Assembly (NCBI GenBank): GCA_913776615.1
Contig: CAJYPK010000019.1
Span: forward strand, 1 to 64,000
DNA from: an uncultured Hymenobacter sp.
Lineage (GTDB): Bacteria; Bacteroidota; Bacteroidia; Cytophagales; Hymenobacteraceae
Length of the DNA: 64,000 nucleotides
Direction: 5' to 3'
The position numbers were made by a program, and so were the translations under genes. Positions within the stretch are counted from its first letter, which is position 1; every line of letters begins with the position of its first letter. Below are positions 34,056 through 42,278 of this stretch, piece after piece. Under the pieces are notes generated by a model. That model was given only the letters and a program-made list of their open reading frames with translations, had not been told where the DNA came from and made no database searches.

Positions 34056-34958
34056 ATGCAAGTTGCCATTCAGGGTTTCCAGGGAAGTTTCCACGAAGTA
34101 GCCGCCGGCCAGTATTTCGGGGCGGGCACGGCGCTGAGCTTCTGCGCTACCTTCAGCGAGGTGGTGGCGCGGGCCGCCGACGGCCGGGCCGATGCGGCGC
34201 TCATGGCGATGGAAAATTCATTGGCCGGCAGCATCTTACCTAATTATCTGCTGCTGGAGCGCCACGACCTCACCATCACCGGCGAGATTTACCTGCCCAT
34301 CCACCAGCACCTGCTGGTGCTGCCGGGCACCACCCTGGCCGACGTGCAGGCCGTGCATTCGCACCCCATGGCCCTGCGCCAGTGCGGCGATTTCCTGAGC
34401 CAGTATCCCGCCTGGCAGCTGGTCGAAACCGAGGATACCGGCCTCAGCGCCGAGCGCCTGGCCACCGCCCGCACGCCCGGCGTGGCCGTGATCGCCGGCG
34501 CCCAGGCGGCCGAGGCGTTCGGCCTGGAAATTCTGGCCCCGGCCATCAACGACGACCCCAACAACTACACCCGCTTCCTGGTGCTGGAGCGCGCCGCCGA
34601 GGCCGCGCCCGTGGCCAGCCCCGACAAGGCGTCGCTGTATTTCTACACCTCGCACGCGCCGGGGATGCTGGCCCGGGTACTCACGCTGGTAGCCAGCCAC
34701 GGGCTGAATTTGAGTAAGTTGCAGTCGTGCCCGCGCCCCAGCCAGCCCTGGCACTACGGCTTCCACGCCGATGTGGAGTTTGCCGCTCCCGGCCAATTGG
34801 CGGCCCTGCTGGCCGAGCTGCCCACCGTGACCGAGGAGCTGCGGGTGCTGGGCACCTACCAGCGGGGCAGCATGGAGTTTGGGCAGGAGTTGGCAGGCAG
34901 TGCAACCCCAAGCAATCGCCATGCTGAGCTTGCCGAAGCTTCTCTACCGCAGCAGTAA
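34056..34958 (+). CDS. pheA: Prephenate dehydratase
   Basis: Converts prephenate to phenylpyruvate for Phe synthesis. The 300-residue product has a PDT domain beginning VAIQGFQGSFHEVAA, ALMAMENSLAGSI (about residue 50) and NNYTRFLVLERA (about 168). It also has a C-terminal ACT domain (GMLARVLTLVASHGLNLSKL then QSCPRPSQPWHYGFH) that should bind Phe as a feedback inhibitor. The last residues, about RHAELAEASLPQQ, are encoded by the left arm of a family A repeat, whose next bases give the stop. The gene seems to have taken its 3' end from the repeat. First structural gene after the attenuator. Confidence 0.95.
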   Translation: MQVAIQGFQGSFHEVAAGQYFGAGTALSFCATFSEVVARAADGRADAALMAMENSLAGSILPNYLLLERHDLTITGEIYLPIHQHLLVLPGTTLADVQAVHSHPMALRQCGDFLSQYPAWQLVETEDTGLSAERLATARTPGVAVIAGAQAAEAFGLEILAPAINDDPNNYTRFLVLERAAEAAPVASPDKASLYFYTSHAPGMLARVLTLVASHGLNLSKLQSCPRPSQPWHYGFHADVEFAAPGQLAALLAELPTVTEELRVLGTYQRGSMEFGQELAGSATPSNRHAELAEASLPQQ

Positions 34959-35021
34959 ACCAATTGTTGAACGATACCCAAACGGTGCGAGCGAGATGCT
35001 TCGGCAAGCTCAGCATGACCG
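34920..35021. repeat. Repeat family A hairpin (full copy 5) overlapping the pheA 3' end
   Basis: Left arm CATGCTGAGCTTGCCGAAGC starts at 34920, inside pheA; the right arm ends near 35021, about 20 bases before the aminotransferase start. The centre is about 45 bases. Confidence 0.88.
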
Positions 35022-35040
35022 TTTTTAGTTGATACGCTAC

Positions 35041-36207
35041 ATGCAAGTTTCCACCGCTAGCCGCCTGGCCAATACCGGCGAATACTACTTTTCGCGCAAG
35101 CTGCGCGAGCTGGCCGCCCTCAACGCGGCTGGGGCCAATATTATCAGCCTGGGTATTGGCAGCCCCGACCTGCCGCCGCACCCGAGCGTGGTGGCGGCGC
35201 TGGCCGCCACGGCCAGCCAGCCCGGTACCCACGGCTACCAGAGCTACCAGGGTACGCCGGCCCTGCGCCAAGCTATGGCCGCTTTCTACCAGAAAAGCTA
35301 CGGCGTAACCCTCGACCCCGCCACCGAGGTACTGCCGCTGGCTGGCTCCAAAGAGGGCCTGATGCACATTGGGATGGCCTTTCTGGAGGCTGGCGACGCG
35401 GTGCTCATTCCCAATCCCGGCTACCCTACCTACCGGGCGGTCGCTGAAATCTGCGGGGCCGAGGTGCGCGAGTACGACCTGACCGCCGCCACCGGCTGGC
35501 TGCCCGATCTAAAGGCGCTGGCCCAGAGTGATTTATCTGGGGTGAAGATGATGCTGGTCAACTACCCGCACATGCCCACCGGCACCCCGGCCAGCCCCGA
35601 GTTTTTACAGAAGCTGGTGGAGTTTGCCACCGCTCACGGCATCATGCTGGTGCACGACAACCCCTACGGCTTCGTGCTGAATGAAACGCCGCCGACAAGT
35701 TTGCTGAGCATTCCGGGGGCGAAAGAAGTGGCATTAGAGCTCAACTCGCTGAGCAAAAGCCATAACCTGGCCGGCTGGCGGGTGGGGATGCTCGTGGGCC
35801 GGGCCGACTGGCTCACCGAGGTGCTGCGCTTCAAGAGTAACATGGATTCGGGAATGTTCCTCGGCATTCAGCAGGCGGCGGTGGCGGCGCTGGCTCTCGG
35901 CGACGACTGGTTTGCGGAGCTCAATGCTACCTACCGCGCCCGCCGGGCGCTGGTGCGCGAGCTGCTGGCCGCCCTCGGCTGCGACCCCGCGCCGGGGCAG
36001 ACGGGCTTGTTCATGTGGGCCGCCGTGCCGCCGCAGTACGCCGATGGCTACGCTTTGAGCGACGCCGTGCTGGCCGAGGCCCGCGTGTTTCTGACGCCGG
36101 GCGGCATCTTCGGCAGCAACGGCAACGGCTACATCCGCGCCAGCCTGTGCCAGCCCGAAAGCGTGCTGCGCGAGGCGCGGGAAAGAATTATGAATTGTAA
36201 ATTATGA
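35041..36207 (+). CDS. PLP-dependent aminotransferase class I/II (aromatic pathway)
   Basis: Fold-type I aminotransferase, 388 residues from ATG 35041 (a TTG at 35029 is an alternative). It has IISLGIGSPDLPPHP at the N-terminus, VNYPHMPTGTPAS, VHDNPYGFVLNE and the PLP-lysine motif ELNSLSKSHNLAGWRVGM (Lys near residue 240). The sequence resembles LL-diaminopimelate aminotransferase-type enzymes, but its place between pheA and tyrA points to a role in making Phe and Tyr from their keto acids. The last residues, RIMNCKL, and the stop come from an AT-rich repeat (family E), a possible recent change of the C-terminus. Confidence 0.93.
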   Translation: MQVSTASRLANTGEYYFSRKLRELAALNAAGANIISLGIGSPDLPPHPSVVAALAATASQPGTHGYQSYQGTPALRQAMAAFYQKSYGVTLDPATEVLPLAGSKEGLMHIGMAFLEAGDAVLIPNPGYPTYRAVAEICGAEVREYDLTAATGWLPDLKALAQSDLSGVKMMLVNYPHMPTGTPASPEFLQKLVEFATAHGIMLVHDNPYGFVLNETPPTSLLSIPGAKEVALELNSLSKSHNLAGWRVGMLVGRADWLTEVLRFKSNMDSGMFLGIQQAAVAALALGDDWFAELNATYRARRALVRELLAALGCDPAPGQTGLFMWAAVPPQYADGYALSDAVLAEARVFLTPGGIFGSNGNGYIRASLCQPESVLREARERIMNCKL

Positions 36208-36307
36208 GTTATGAATAGGGTGGCTACTGTTCATTCTCAATGTCTTATTCCGCCCATTTTTGCCTCAGTAATTCATAACTCATAGTTTATAATTCATAAT
36301 TAACAAA
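36185..36307. repeat. AT-rich inverted repeat abutting tyrA (family E)
   Basis: Left side ATTATGAATTGTAAATTATG begins inside the aminotransferase C-terminus; right side ATTCATAACTCATAG and TTATAATTCATAATTAAC ends in AACAAAATG at the tyrA start (ATG 36308). Same type as before ftsZ and murC. Confidence 0.85.
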
Positions 36308-37156
36308 ATGACTATCACAGTTATTGGGTTGGGCTTAATCGGTGGCTCGCTGGCGCTCAGCCTGCGGCAGCACGGGCTGGCCTCGCGGCTCATCGGCGTA
36401 GAGGCTAACCCCGCCTACGCCCGGCGGGCGCTGGAACTGGGCTTGGTCGATGAGCTGGCCCCCGATCTGGCGACGGCCGTGGCCCCGGCGAATCTCGTCG
36501 TCGTAGCCGTGCCAATGGATGCCATGCTGGCCGTACTGCCCCAGGTGCTCGACCTGGTAGGTGATGGCCAAGTGGTTATCGACGTAGGCTCGACCAAACA
36601 TAACCTGCTGGCCGCCGTGGCCGGGCACCCGCGCCGGCCCCAGTTCGTCGCCGTGCACCCGATGGCGGGCACCGAGTACTCGGGGCCGGACGCGGCCGTA
36701 CGGGGCTTGTTTGAAGGCAAAACCCTGGTAGTCTGCGATGCCGAGGCCAGCGACCCGGTCGCCGTGGCGATGGTAGAAATGCTGTTTCGGGCCTTGCCCA
36801 TGCGGGTGCTGCACCTGGGCGCGGCCGACCACGACCTGCACACGGCCTACGTGTCGCACATCTCGCACCTTACCTCGTTCGCGCTGGCGCTCACGGTATT
36901 GGAGAAGGAGCAGCGCGGCGAGCAGCGCATTTTCGACCTGGCGGGCGGGGGCTTTGCCTCCACCGTGCGGCTGGCCAAGAGTGCCCCGGCCACCTGGGTG
37001 CCCATTTTTCGCCAAAACCGCGACAACGTGCTCGACGTGCTCGACGAGCATTTACACCAGTTACAAAAGCTGCGCGAGCTGCTGGCCGGCGAAGACTACG
37101 CCGGGCTCACCACCCAGCTCGAACACGCCAACCAGATTCGCAAGATTATTCCCTAG
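36308..37156 (+). CDS. tyrA: Prephenate dehydrogenase
   Basis: NAD(P)-dependent oxidative decarboxylation of prephenate to 4-hydroxyphenylpyruvate for tyrosine synthesis. The 282-residue product opens with MTITVIGLGLIGGSLALSL (Rossmann motif). VVIDVGSTKHNLLAAV follows near residue 97 and AVHPMAGTEYSGPDAA near 116, the latter with the catalytic His-Pro-Met-Ala-Gly motif. The helical C-terminal dimerisation part contains HTAYVSHISHLTSFALAL. No ACT domain. It is the third gene of the operon; a hairpin repeat (family C) follows. Confidence 0.96.
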   Translation: MTITVIGLGLIGGSLALSLRQHGLASRLIGVEANPAYARRALELGLVDELAPDLATAVAPANLVVVAVPMDAMLAVLPQVLDLVGDGQVVIDVGSTKHNLLAAVAGHPRRPQFVAVHPMAGTEYSGPDAAVRGLFEGKTLVVCDAEASDPVAVAMVEMLFRALPMRVLHLGAADHDLHTAYVSHISHLTSFALALTVLEKEQRGEQRIFDLAGGGFASTVRLAKSAPATWVPIFRQNRDNVLDVLDEHLHQLQKLRELLAGEDYAGLTTQLEHANQIRKIIP

Positions 37157-37158
37157 AT

Positions 37159-37297
37159 GTAGCGCGGACTTTGTAGTCCGCGCCCAAGCGCAGCAAGTAC
37201 CGACGCTTGCTGCCACCTCCCTTTACTTATCAACCCGGTTCGCGCCCGGCCGACGATACTCGCTCTGCTCGTGCGCGGACTACAAAGTCCACGCTAC
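37159..37297. repeat. Family C inverted repeat between tyrA and the DAHP synthase gene
   Basis: Left arm 37159-37183 and right arm 37273-37297 match as inverted repeats at 24 of 25 positions; each arm is itself near-palindromic (GCGCGGACTTTGTAGTCCGC). A related element is at 45341-45417. The operon continues across it. Confidence 0.85.
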
Positions 37298-37311
37298 TAC
37301 CTCTCAAGCCC

Positions 37312-38385
37312 ATGTTCAACGACCTCTTCAATCGCAAGCCCGAGGATAAACCCTTCCTCATCTCCGGCCCGTGCTCGGCCGAAACCGAGGCCCAGGTTCT
37401 CGAAACCTGCCAGCGTTTGGCCGCTACCGGCAAGGTGCAGGCCCTGCGCGCCGGCATCTGGAAACCCCGTACCAAGCCCGGCGGCTTCGAAGGGGTAGGG
37501 GCTAAGGGCCTGCCTTGGCTCAAGAAAGCCAGCGAGCTCACCGGCCTGCCAGTGGCCGTGGAAGTAGCCACCGCCAAGCACGTCGAAGACTGCCTGGCCT
37601 TCGGCGTAGACTTGGTGTGGGTGGGTGCCCGCACCACCGGCAATCCCTTCTCGGTGCAGGAAATCGCCAATGCCCTGCGCGGCGTGGAGATTCCGGTGCT
37701 GGTAAAAAATCCCATCCACCCCGAGCTGGAACTGTGGGCCGGGGCCATTGAGCGCCTGCAAAAGGCTGGCCTGAAGCAAGTAGGCATGATTCACCGCGGC
37801 TTTTCGAGCTACGGCAATACCGACTACCGCAACGCCCCGATGTGGCACCTGCCCATCGAGATGAAGCGCCGCATGCCTGAGATGCCCATCCTCAACGACC
37901 CCAGCCACATCTGCGGGCGGCGTGATACGCTGTTTGCCGTGGCCCAGCAGGCGCTCGACCTCGACTTCGACGGCACCATGATTGAGAGCCACATCGACCC
38001 CGACAACGCCTGGAGCGATGCCAAGCAGCAAATCACCCCCGAGACGCTTAAGCAGCTCATCACCGACCTGGTGTGGCGCCACGAAACCACCGACAAGGCC
38101 GAGTTTGTCAACGCCCTGGCGGGCCTGCGCGAGCAAATCAACAACCTCGACGCCGAAGTAATGCAGCTGCTGGGCCGCCGCATGGCCGTAGCCGAGAAAA
38201 TCGGTCAGTACAAGAAAGACAACGACATCACCATCCTGCAAACGGCGCGTCTCAACGAAATTCTGGAGCGCAGCAAGCGCCAGGGGGCGCAAGTGGGCCT
38301 CACCGAAGAATTTGTGGAGCGTTACATGGAGGCCGTCCACCTGGAGTCGGTGCTGCGCCAGGAAAAGGTGATGCAGCAGGGCTAA
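37312..38385 (+). CDS. Bifunctional 3-deoxy-7-phosphoheptulonate synthase / chorismate mutase
   Basis: Fusion of the first step of the shikimate pathway with the branch-point enzyme. Residues about 1-255 are a KDO8P/class I-beta type DAHP synthase (FLISGPCSAETEAQVL, RAGIWKPRTKPGGFEGVG, HRGFSSYGN, NDPSHICGRRD). Residues about 265-357 are an AroQ-type chorismate mutase (LREQINNLDAEVMQLLGRRM, then EKIGQYKKDNDI). The total of 357 residues matches the Bacteroidota fused form. ATG 37312 is chosen since the frame before it is repeat C. It ends the Phe/Tyr operon and is followed by a strong terminator. Confidence 0.95.
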   Translation: MFNDLFNRKPEDKPFLISGPCSAETEAQVLETCQRLAATGKVQALRAGIWKPRTKPGGFEGVGAKGLPWLKKASELTGLPVAVEVATAKHVEDCLAFGVDLVWVGARTTGNPFSVQEIANALRGVEIPVLVKNPIHPELELWAGAIERLQKAGLKQVGMIHRGFSSYGNTDYRNAPMWHLPIEMKRRMPEMPILNDPSHICGRRDTLFAVAQQALDLDFDGTMIESHIDPDNAWSDAKQQITPETLKQLITDLVWRHETTDKAEFVNALAGLREQINNLDAEVMQLLGRRMAVAEKIGQYKKDNDITILQTARLNEILERSKRQGAQVGLTEEFVERYMEAVHLESVLRQEKVMQQG

Positions 38386-38406
38386 TCTGCGCGAGCCTAT
38401 TTATCC

Positions 38407-38470
38407 AAACCCGTCCTGACCGGCAGGCTGCTCGCACGAGCGGCCTGCCGGTCAGGACGGGTTTCTTTAT
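38407..38470 (+). terminator. Intrinsic terminator ending the Phe/Tyr operon
   Basis: Perfect 22-bp stem: 38407-38428 (AAACCCGTCCTGACCGGCAG..) with 38443-38464, loop of 14, then TTTCTTTAT. Confidence 0.9.
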
Positions 38471-39116
38471 GTCAGCCCAGACTTAGGAGCTGCGGGAGGT
38501 AGCAAGCAGGCGTGCAGGGCCAGCATGCTAAAGTTATATTCAGTACCGATAAGTAGAAAAGTAGATGGCTGAGCAGTGCGTGCGGCTGGCCGTTGCCCTG
38601 CTACACTTGCCCCACGCCAGCGCCCCGGTGTTGGACCGATTTGGGGCGCGCCTAAGCTAGGCCAACTGCCTAAACGTAGAGCAGGGAGGTGGTATGAAAC
38701 CTACGACAAATAATGGTATACGGGGAAATCCTACGCAATAGACTTTTCGTGCAAACTAGGTGAATAGATTCTTTTTTGGATAGGTCAGCTTAATATACCC
38801 CTCATTTTACGGGAAAATGCCCCCGACGTAACATATAGGGAAAGAGGAAATTTGTAACACCGACGAGTAGCAGAGTTCAGGTAGCTGCTTGAATGCTACG
38901 CATCCGGTCCGTCGTCTTTCACTCCTCTTTTCCCCACCCATCAGTCGGCGGCCCTGCTCTGGGTAGCGCCTGAGCTGGTCGCGACACGACGACCAGTTCC
39001 CTTATACATCTCCTCTATTTCTGGGTATTGTTCAACTTCAACGAAGACGCTTTGCGCGGCTTGGCTGGCTTGGTATGCATTACCTGTTCACTTTATCTAT
39101 TTTACTGCTGGAAAAA
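38471..39116. other. Long upstream region of the SusC/SusD genes
   Basis: About 650 bases with no gene; AT-richer from 38690 to 38880 than the neighbours. A small hairpin occurs near 38971-38997 (CTGGTCG with CGACCAG). Short open frames such as 39028-39258 overlap the susC start and show no features. No ECF sigma or anti-sigma gene is present nearby. Confidence 0.6.
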
Positions 39117-42100
39117 ATGTCTACTTCTAAAAAAGGTAAGGCTGCGCGGCGGCCGGGCGCGCTATGCTTGCTCGTGCTGGGTGCAGTGGCAGCGGTGCCC
39201 GCCGCGCCGGCGCACGCGGCGCTCTCCTCCCTGCCCTTGCGGCAGACTGTGCCCATGAAGGGCCAGGTGACCGACCAGAAAGGCACGCCGCTGCCGGGCG
39301 TAACGGTGCGCGTGAAAGACCAAGCCATCGGCACCGTGACTGATGCGGCGGGTAACTACAGCCTGAATCTGCCCTCGGGCGGCGTCACGCTCGTGTTTTC
39401 CTTCGTGGGCTACGTGAGCCAGGAGGCCGTCGTCAACACTAGCAGTACCCTTAATATCAAGCTGCTGGAGCAAGCCAACTCGCTCGAAGAAGTGGTGGTA
39501 GTGGGCTTCGGTACGCAGAAAAAGACCTCGACTACGGCGGCCGTCTCGACGCTGCCCGCCGCCGACGTGGCGCAGAAGCCGGTGGTGAACCTCACCAACT
39601 CGCTGGTGGGCCGGGTATCTGGCGTGGTGTCGGTGCAGAGTACGGGCGAGCCGGGCTACGACGGGGCCAGCATACAGATTCGGGGTATCGGCACGACCGG
39701 CGGCACCCAGCCGCTGTACATCGTGGATAACGTTCCGCGCGACTTCAGCCGCCTCGACCCTAACACCATCGAAACCATCACGGTGCTGAAAGATGCTGCT
39801 GCCGTGGCCCCCTACGGCGTGGCGGGCGCCAACGGCGTAGTGCTGGTGACCACTAAGCGCGGCGCCAAGGGTGCGCCGCAGCTGTCGTACAACGGCTACG
39901 TGGGCTTCCAGAATCCGACCCGCGTGCCCAAGATGGTGAATTCGTACCAGTACGCGCTGATGCGTAACGCGACGGTAGCCAATGACTTCCCCAACGACCC
40001 TAACCGGCCGCTGCCCTACTCGGCCGACGACCTCCAGAAGTTTCAGGACGGCTCAGACCCTGATGGGCACCCCAACGGCGACGCGCTGAACGACATTATC
40101 CTGAAAAACCGTATCCTGACCTACCATAACCTCTCGCTGTCGGGCGGGGGGGAGAAGGTGCAGTACTTCGCCTCGCTGGGCTACACCCACCAGCAGGGCA
40201 TGTGGAGCTCGACCTACCTCAATAAATACAACGGCTCGCTGAGCGTGACGGCCGAGCCCACCAACACCACCCGCGTGGGCCTCACGGTGAACAGTTGGAT
40301 CGAGGAGCAGAACTTTCCCTCCTTCGGGGCGGGTACCATTCTGCAACAGGCTTACCGCCAGGCACCGACTACGCCGGTGCGCTTCAGCAACGGCCTGCCC
40401 TCGGGCTACATCGGGCAGTCGCTCATCGGCGAGATTTACGGCAGCGGCTACCAGGTCAACCAAAACCCGACCACCCAGGCGCAGCTGCTGATCGAGCAGC
40501 AATTGCCCTTCATCAAGGGCTTGAGCATCAAGGGAACGGCGAACTTCGACCCCAGCAGCTCGTTCCAGCGCACCTACACGACGCCGATTGTTTTCTACAA
40601 CGTTAATACCAACACCACTCCTTACACCTACAATCAAGGTATTCAGGGCAGTACCAAGCCGAGTTTCCGCCAGTTCTACGGCCAGGACCAGGCGCTGACC
40701 TTCCAGGGCTATCTCAACTACGCCAATACCTTTGGTAAGCACGCCTTTACGGGGCTGGCCGTAGTGGAGTCGCGTCGCCTGTACCACCAGGAGTTCCAGG
40801 CCCGCAAAATCAACTACAACACGTCGATTGACGAGCTGGACTTTGGCGGGCCGGCCGCCTCGGACGCCACCAACGGCGGCTCGTCGTACGTCACCAAGCA
40901 GATTGGCTACATCTACCGGGCCAGCTACGCCTACGACGACCGCTATCTGCTGGAAGCCACGGGCCGTTACGACGGCAGCTACCTGTTTGCCCCCGGCCGC
41001 CGCTTCGGCTTCTTCCCGGCCTTCTCGGCGGGCTGGCGCCTGAGTGAGGAGTCCTTCCTGAAAGACCGCGTAACCTGGCTCGACAACCTGAAGGTGCGGG
41101 CCTCGTGGGGCCAGTCGGGGGCCTACCCCTACATCGACGGCAACATCGCGGCTTTCGAGTACCTCAGCCCATATTCGCCCGGCGGCGGTGCCGTGCTCGA
41201 CGGCGCGCCCACCCAGGGCCTCCGGGAAGTACGGCAGGGTAACCCCGACATCACCTGGGAGCGGGCTAATAAAACTGACGTGGGCCTCGAAGCCACGCTG
41301 TGGAAGGGTTTGCTGAACGTAGAAGTGGACTTTTTCCACGAGAAGCGTGCCAACGTGCTGACCTCGCGCAGCAACGTGCTGCCCGGCGAATACGGCATCG
41401 GCGTGGGCCTGGTAAATGCCGGCGTGATTACCAACCGCGGCGTGGACCTGACCATCCGCACCTCGCGCCACTTTGCTAAAAACTGGAACCTCGACGTGAC
41501 GGGTACCCTGACCTACGCCCGCAACAACCAGGAGCAGATTTACGAGAACAGCGCCACGTTCAACAATCCCAACCGGCGCATTTCGGGCCGGCCCATCGGC
41601 ACGCAGTTTGGCTTGCAGGCGCTGGGCTACTTCACGGCCGACGACTTCCAGGCCGATGGCAGTACGCTGAAAGCCGGGATTCCGACGCCCACTTTCGGCC
41701 CGGTGCGGGCGGGGGATATTCGCTACGCCGACCTCAACGGCGATGGTAAAATCAATGCCGATGACCAGACCGTAATTGGACGTCCGCGCACCCCGCAGCT
41801 CGTGTACGGCCTGGCCCCGCGCCTGACGTACAAGAATTTTGACCTCGACGTGTTGGTGCAGGGCGCGGCCCTGAGCAACCTCTACCTCACCGGCCCCATC
41901 GTGTGGCCCTTCGACGCCTCCAGCTCGGCTACCGAACTGCAATTCAACGAATACTGGCGCCCCGACCGCACCAACACGCTGTACCCGCGCCTGACCGGCA
42001 CGCCCACCGCCAACAATACCCAAGGCTCGTCGTGGTGGATTCGCAACGCGGCCTACGTGCGCCTCAAGAGCTTCGAGTTCGGCTACACCTTCAGTAGCGC

Positions 42101-42266
42101 CACGTTGCACAACGCCCTCAAATCGGTGCGCATCTACGTCTCGGGCCAGAACCTGGCGACCTGGACGCCTTACATCCGCGAAACCGTGGATCCCGACCAG
42201 AACGGTACCAATCGCAACTACTTCCAGCAGCGCGTTTTCTCGCTGGGGGCCAATGTCAACTTTTAA
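39117..42266 (+). CDS. SusC/RagA-type TonB-linked outer-membrane protein
   Basis: Outer-membrane nutrient importer, 1049 residues from ATG 39117. That start precedes a basic signal segment (MSTSKKGKAARRPGALCLLV to PAHA). Domains: CarboxypepD_reg-like (about 60-140: VTDQKGTPLPGVTVRVKDQA), TonB plug (about 145-250: LEEVVVVGFGTQKKTSTTAA, then SIQIRGIGTTGG and VLKDAAAVAPYGVAGANGV), and a barrel to the end (NYFQQRVFSLGANVNF). It forms a pair with the SusD protein 12 bases downstream. No glycoside hydrolase or SusE-like gene adjoins, so the substrate (glycan or peptide) is open. Start ATG 39075 is an alternative, 14 residues longer. Confidence 0.95.
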   Translation: MSTSKKGKAARRPGALCLLVLGAVAAVPAAPAHAALSSLPLRQTVPMKGQVTDQKGTPLPGVTVRVKDQAIGTVTDAAGNYSLNLPSGGVTLVFSFVGYVSQEAVVNTSSTLNIKLLEQANSLEEVVVVGFGTQKKTSTTAAVSTLPAADVAQKPVVNLTNSLVGRVSGVVSVQSTGEPGYDGASIQIRGIGTTGGTQPLYIVDNVPRDFSRLDPNTIETITVLKDAAAVAPYGVAGANGVVLVTTKRGAKGAPQLSYNGYVGFQNPTRVPKMVNSYQYALMRNATVANDFPNDPNRPLPYSADDLQKFQDGSDPDGHPNGDALNDIILKNRILTYHNLSLSGGGEKVQYFASLGYTHQQGMWSSTYLNKYNGSLSVTAEPTNTTRVGLTVNSWIEEQNFPSFGAGTILQQAYRQAPTTPVRFSNGLPSGYIGQSLIGEIYGSGYQVNQNPTTQAQLLIEQQLPFIKGLSIKGTANFDPSSSFQRTYTTPIVFYNVNTNTTPYTYNQGIQGSTKPSFRQFYGQDQALTFQGYLNYANTFGKHAFTGLAVVESRRLYHQEFQARKINYNTSIDELDFGGPAASDATNGGSSYVTKQIGYIYRASYAYDDRYLLEATGRYDGSYLFAPGRRFGFFPAFSAGWRLSEESFLKDRVTWLDNLKVRASWGQSGAYPYIDGNIAAFEYLSPYSPGGGAVLDGAPTQGLREVRQGNPDITWERANKTDVGLEATLWKGLLNVEVDFFHEKRANVLTSRSNVLPGEYGIGVGLVNAGVITNRGVDLTIRTSRHFAKNWNLDVTGTLTYARNNQEQIYENSATFNNPNRRISGRPIGTQFGLQALGYFTADDFQADGSTLKAGIPTPTFGPVRAGDIRYADLNGDGKINADDQTVIGRPRTPQLVYGLAPRLTYKNFDLDVLVQGAALSNLYLTGPIVWPFDASSSATELQFNEYWRPDRTNTLYPRLTGTPTANNTQGSSWWIRNAAYVRLKSFEFGYTFSSATLHNALKSVRIYVSGQNLATWTPYIRETVDPDQNGTNRNYFQQRVFSLGANVNF

Positions 42267-42278
42267 TTATTCCCAGCC

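Noticed and set aside
40053..42110. Long minus-strand frame opposite susC
   Set aside because: A GC-rich shadow frame of the susC gene; no recognisable protein.
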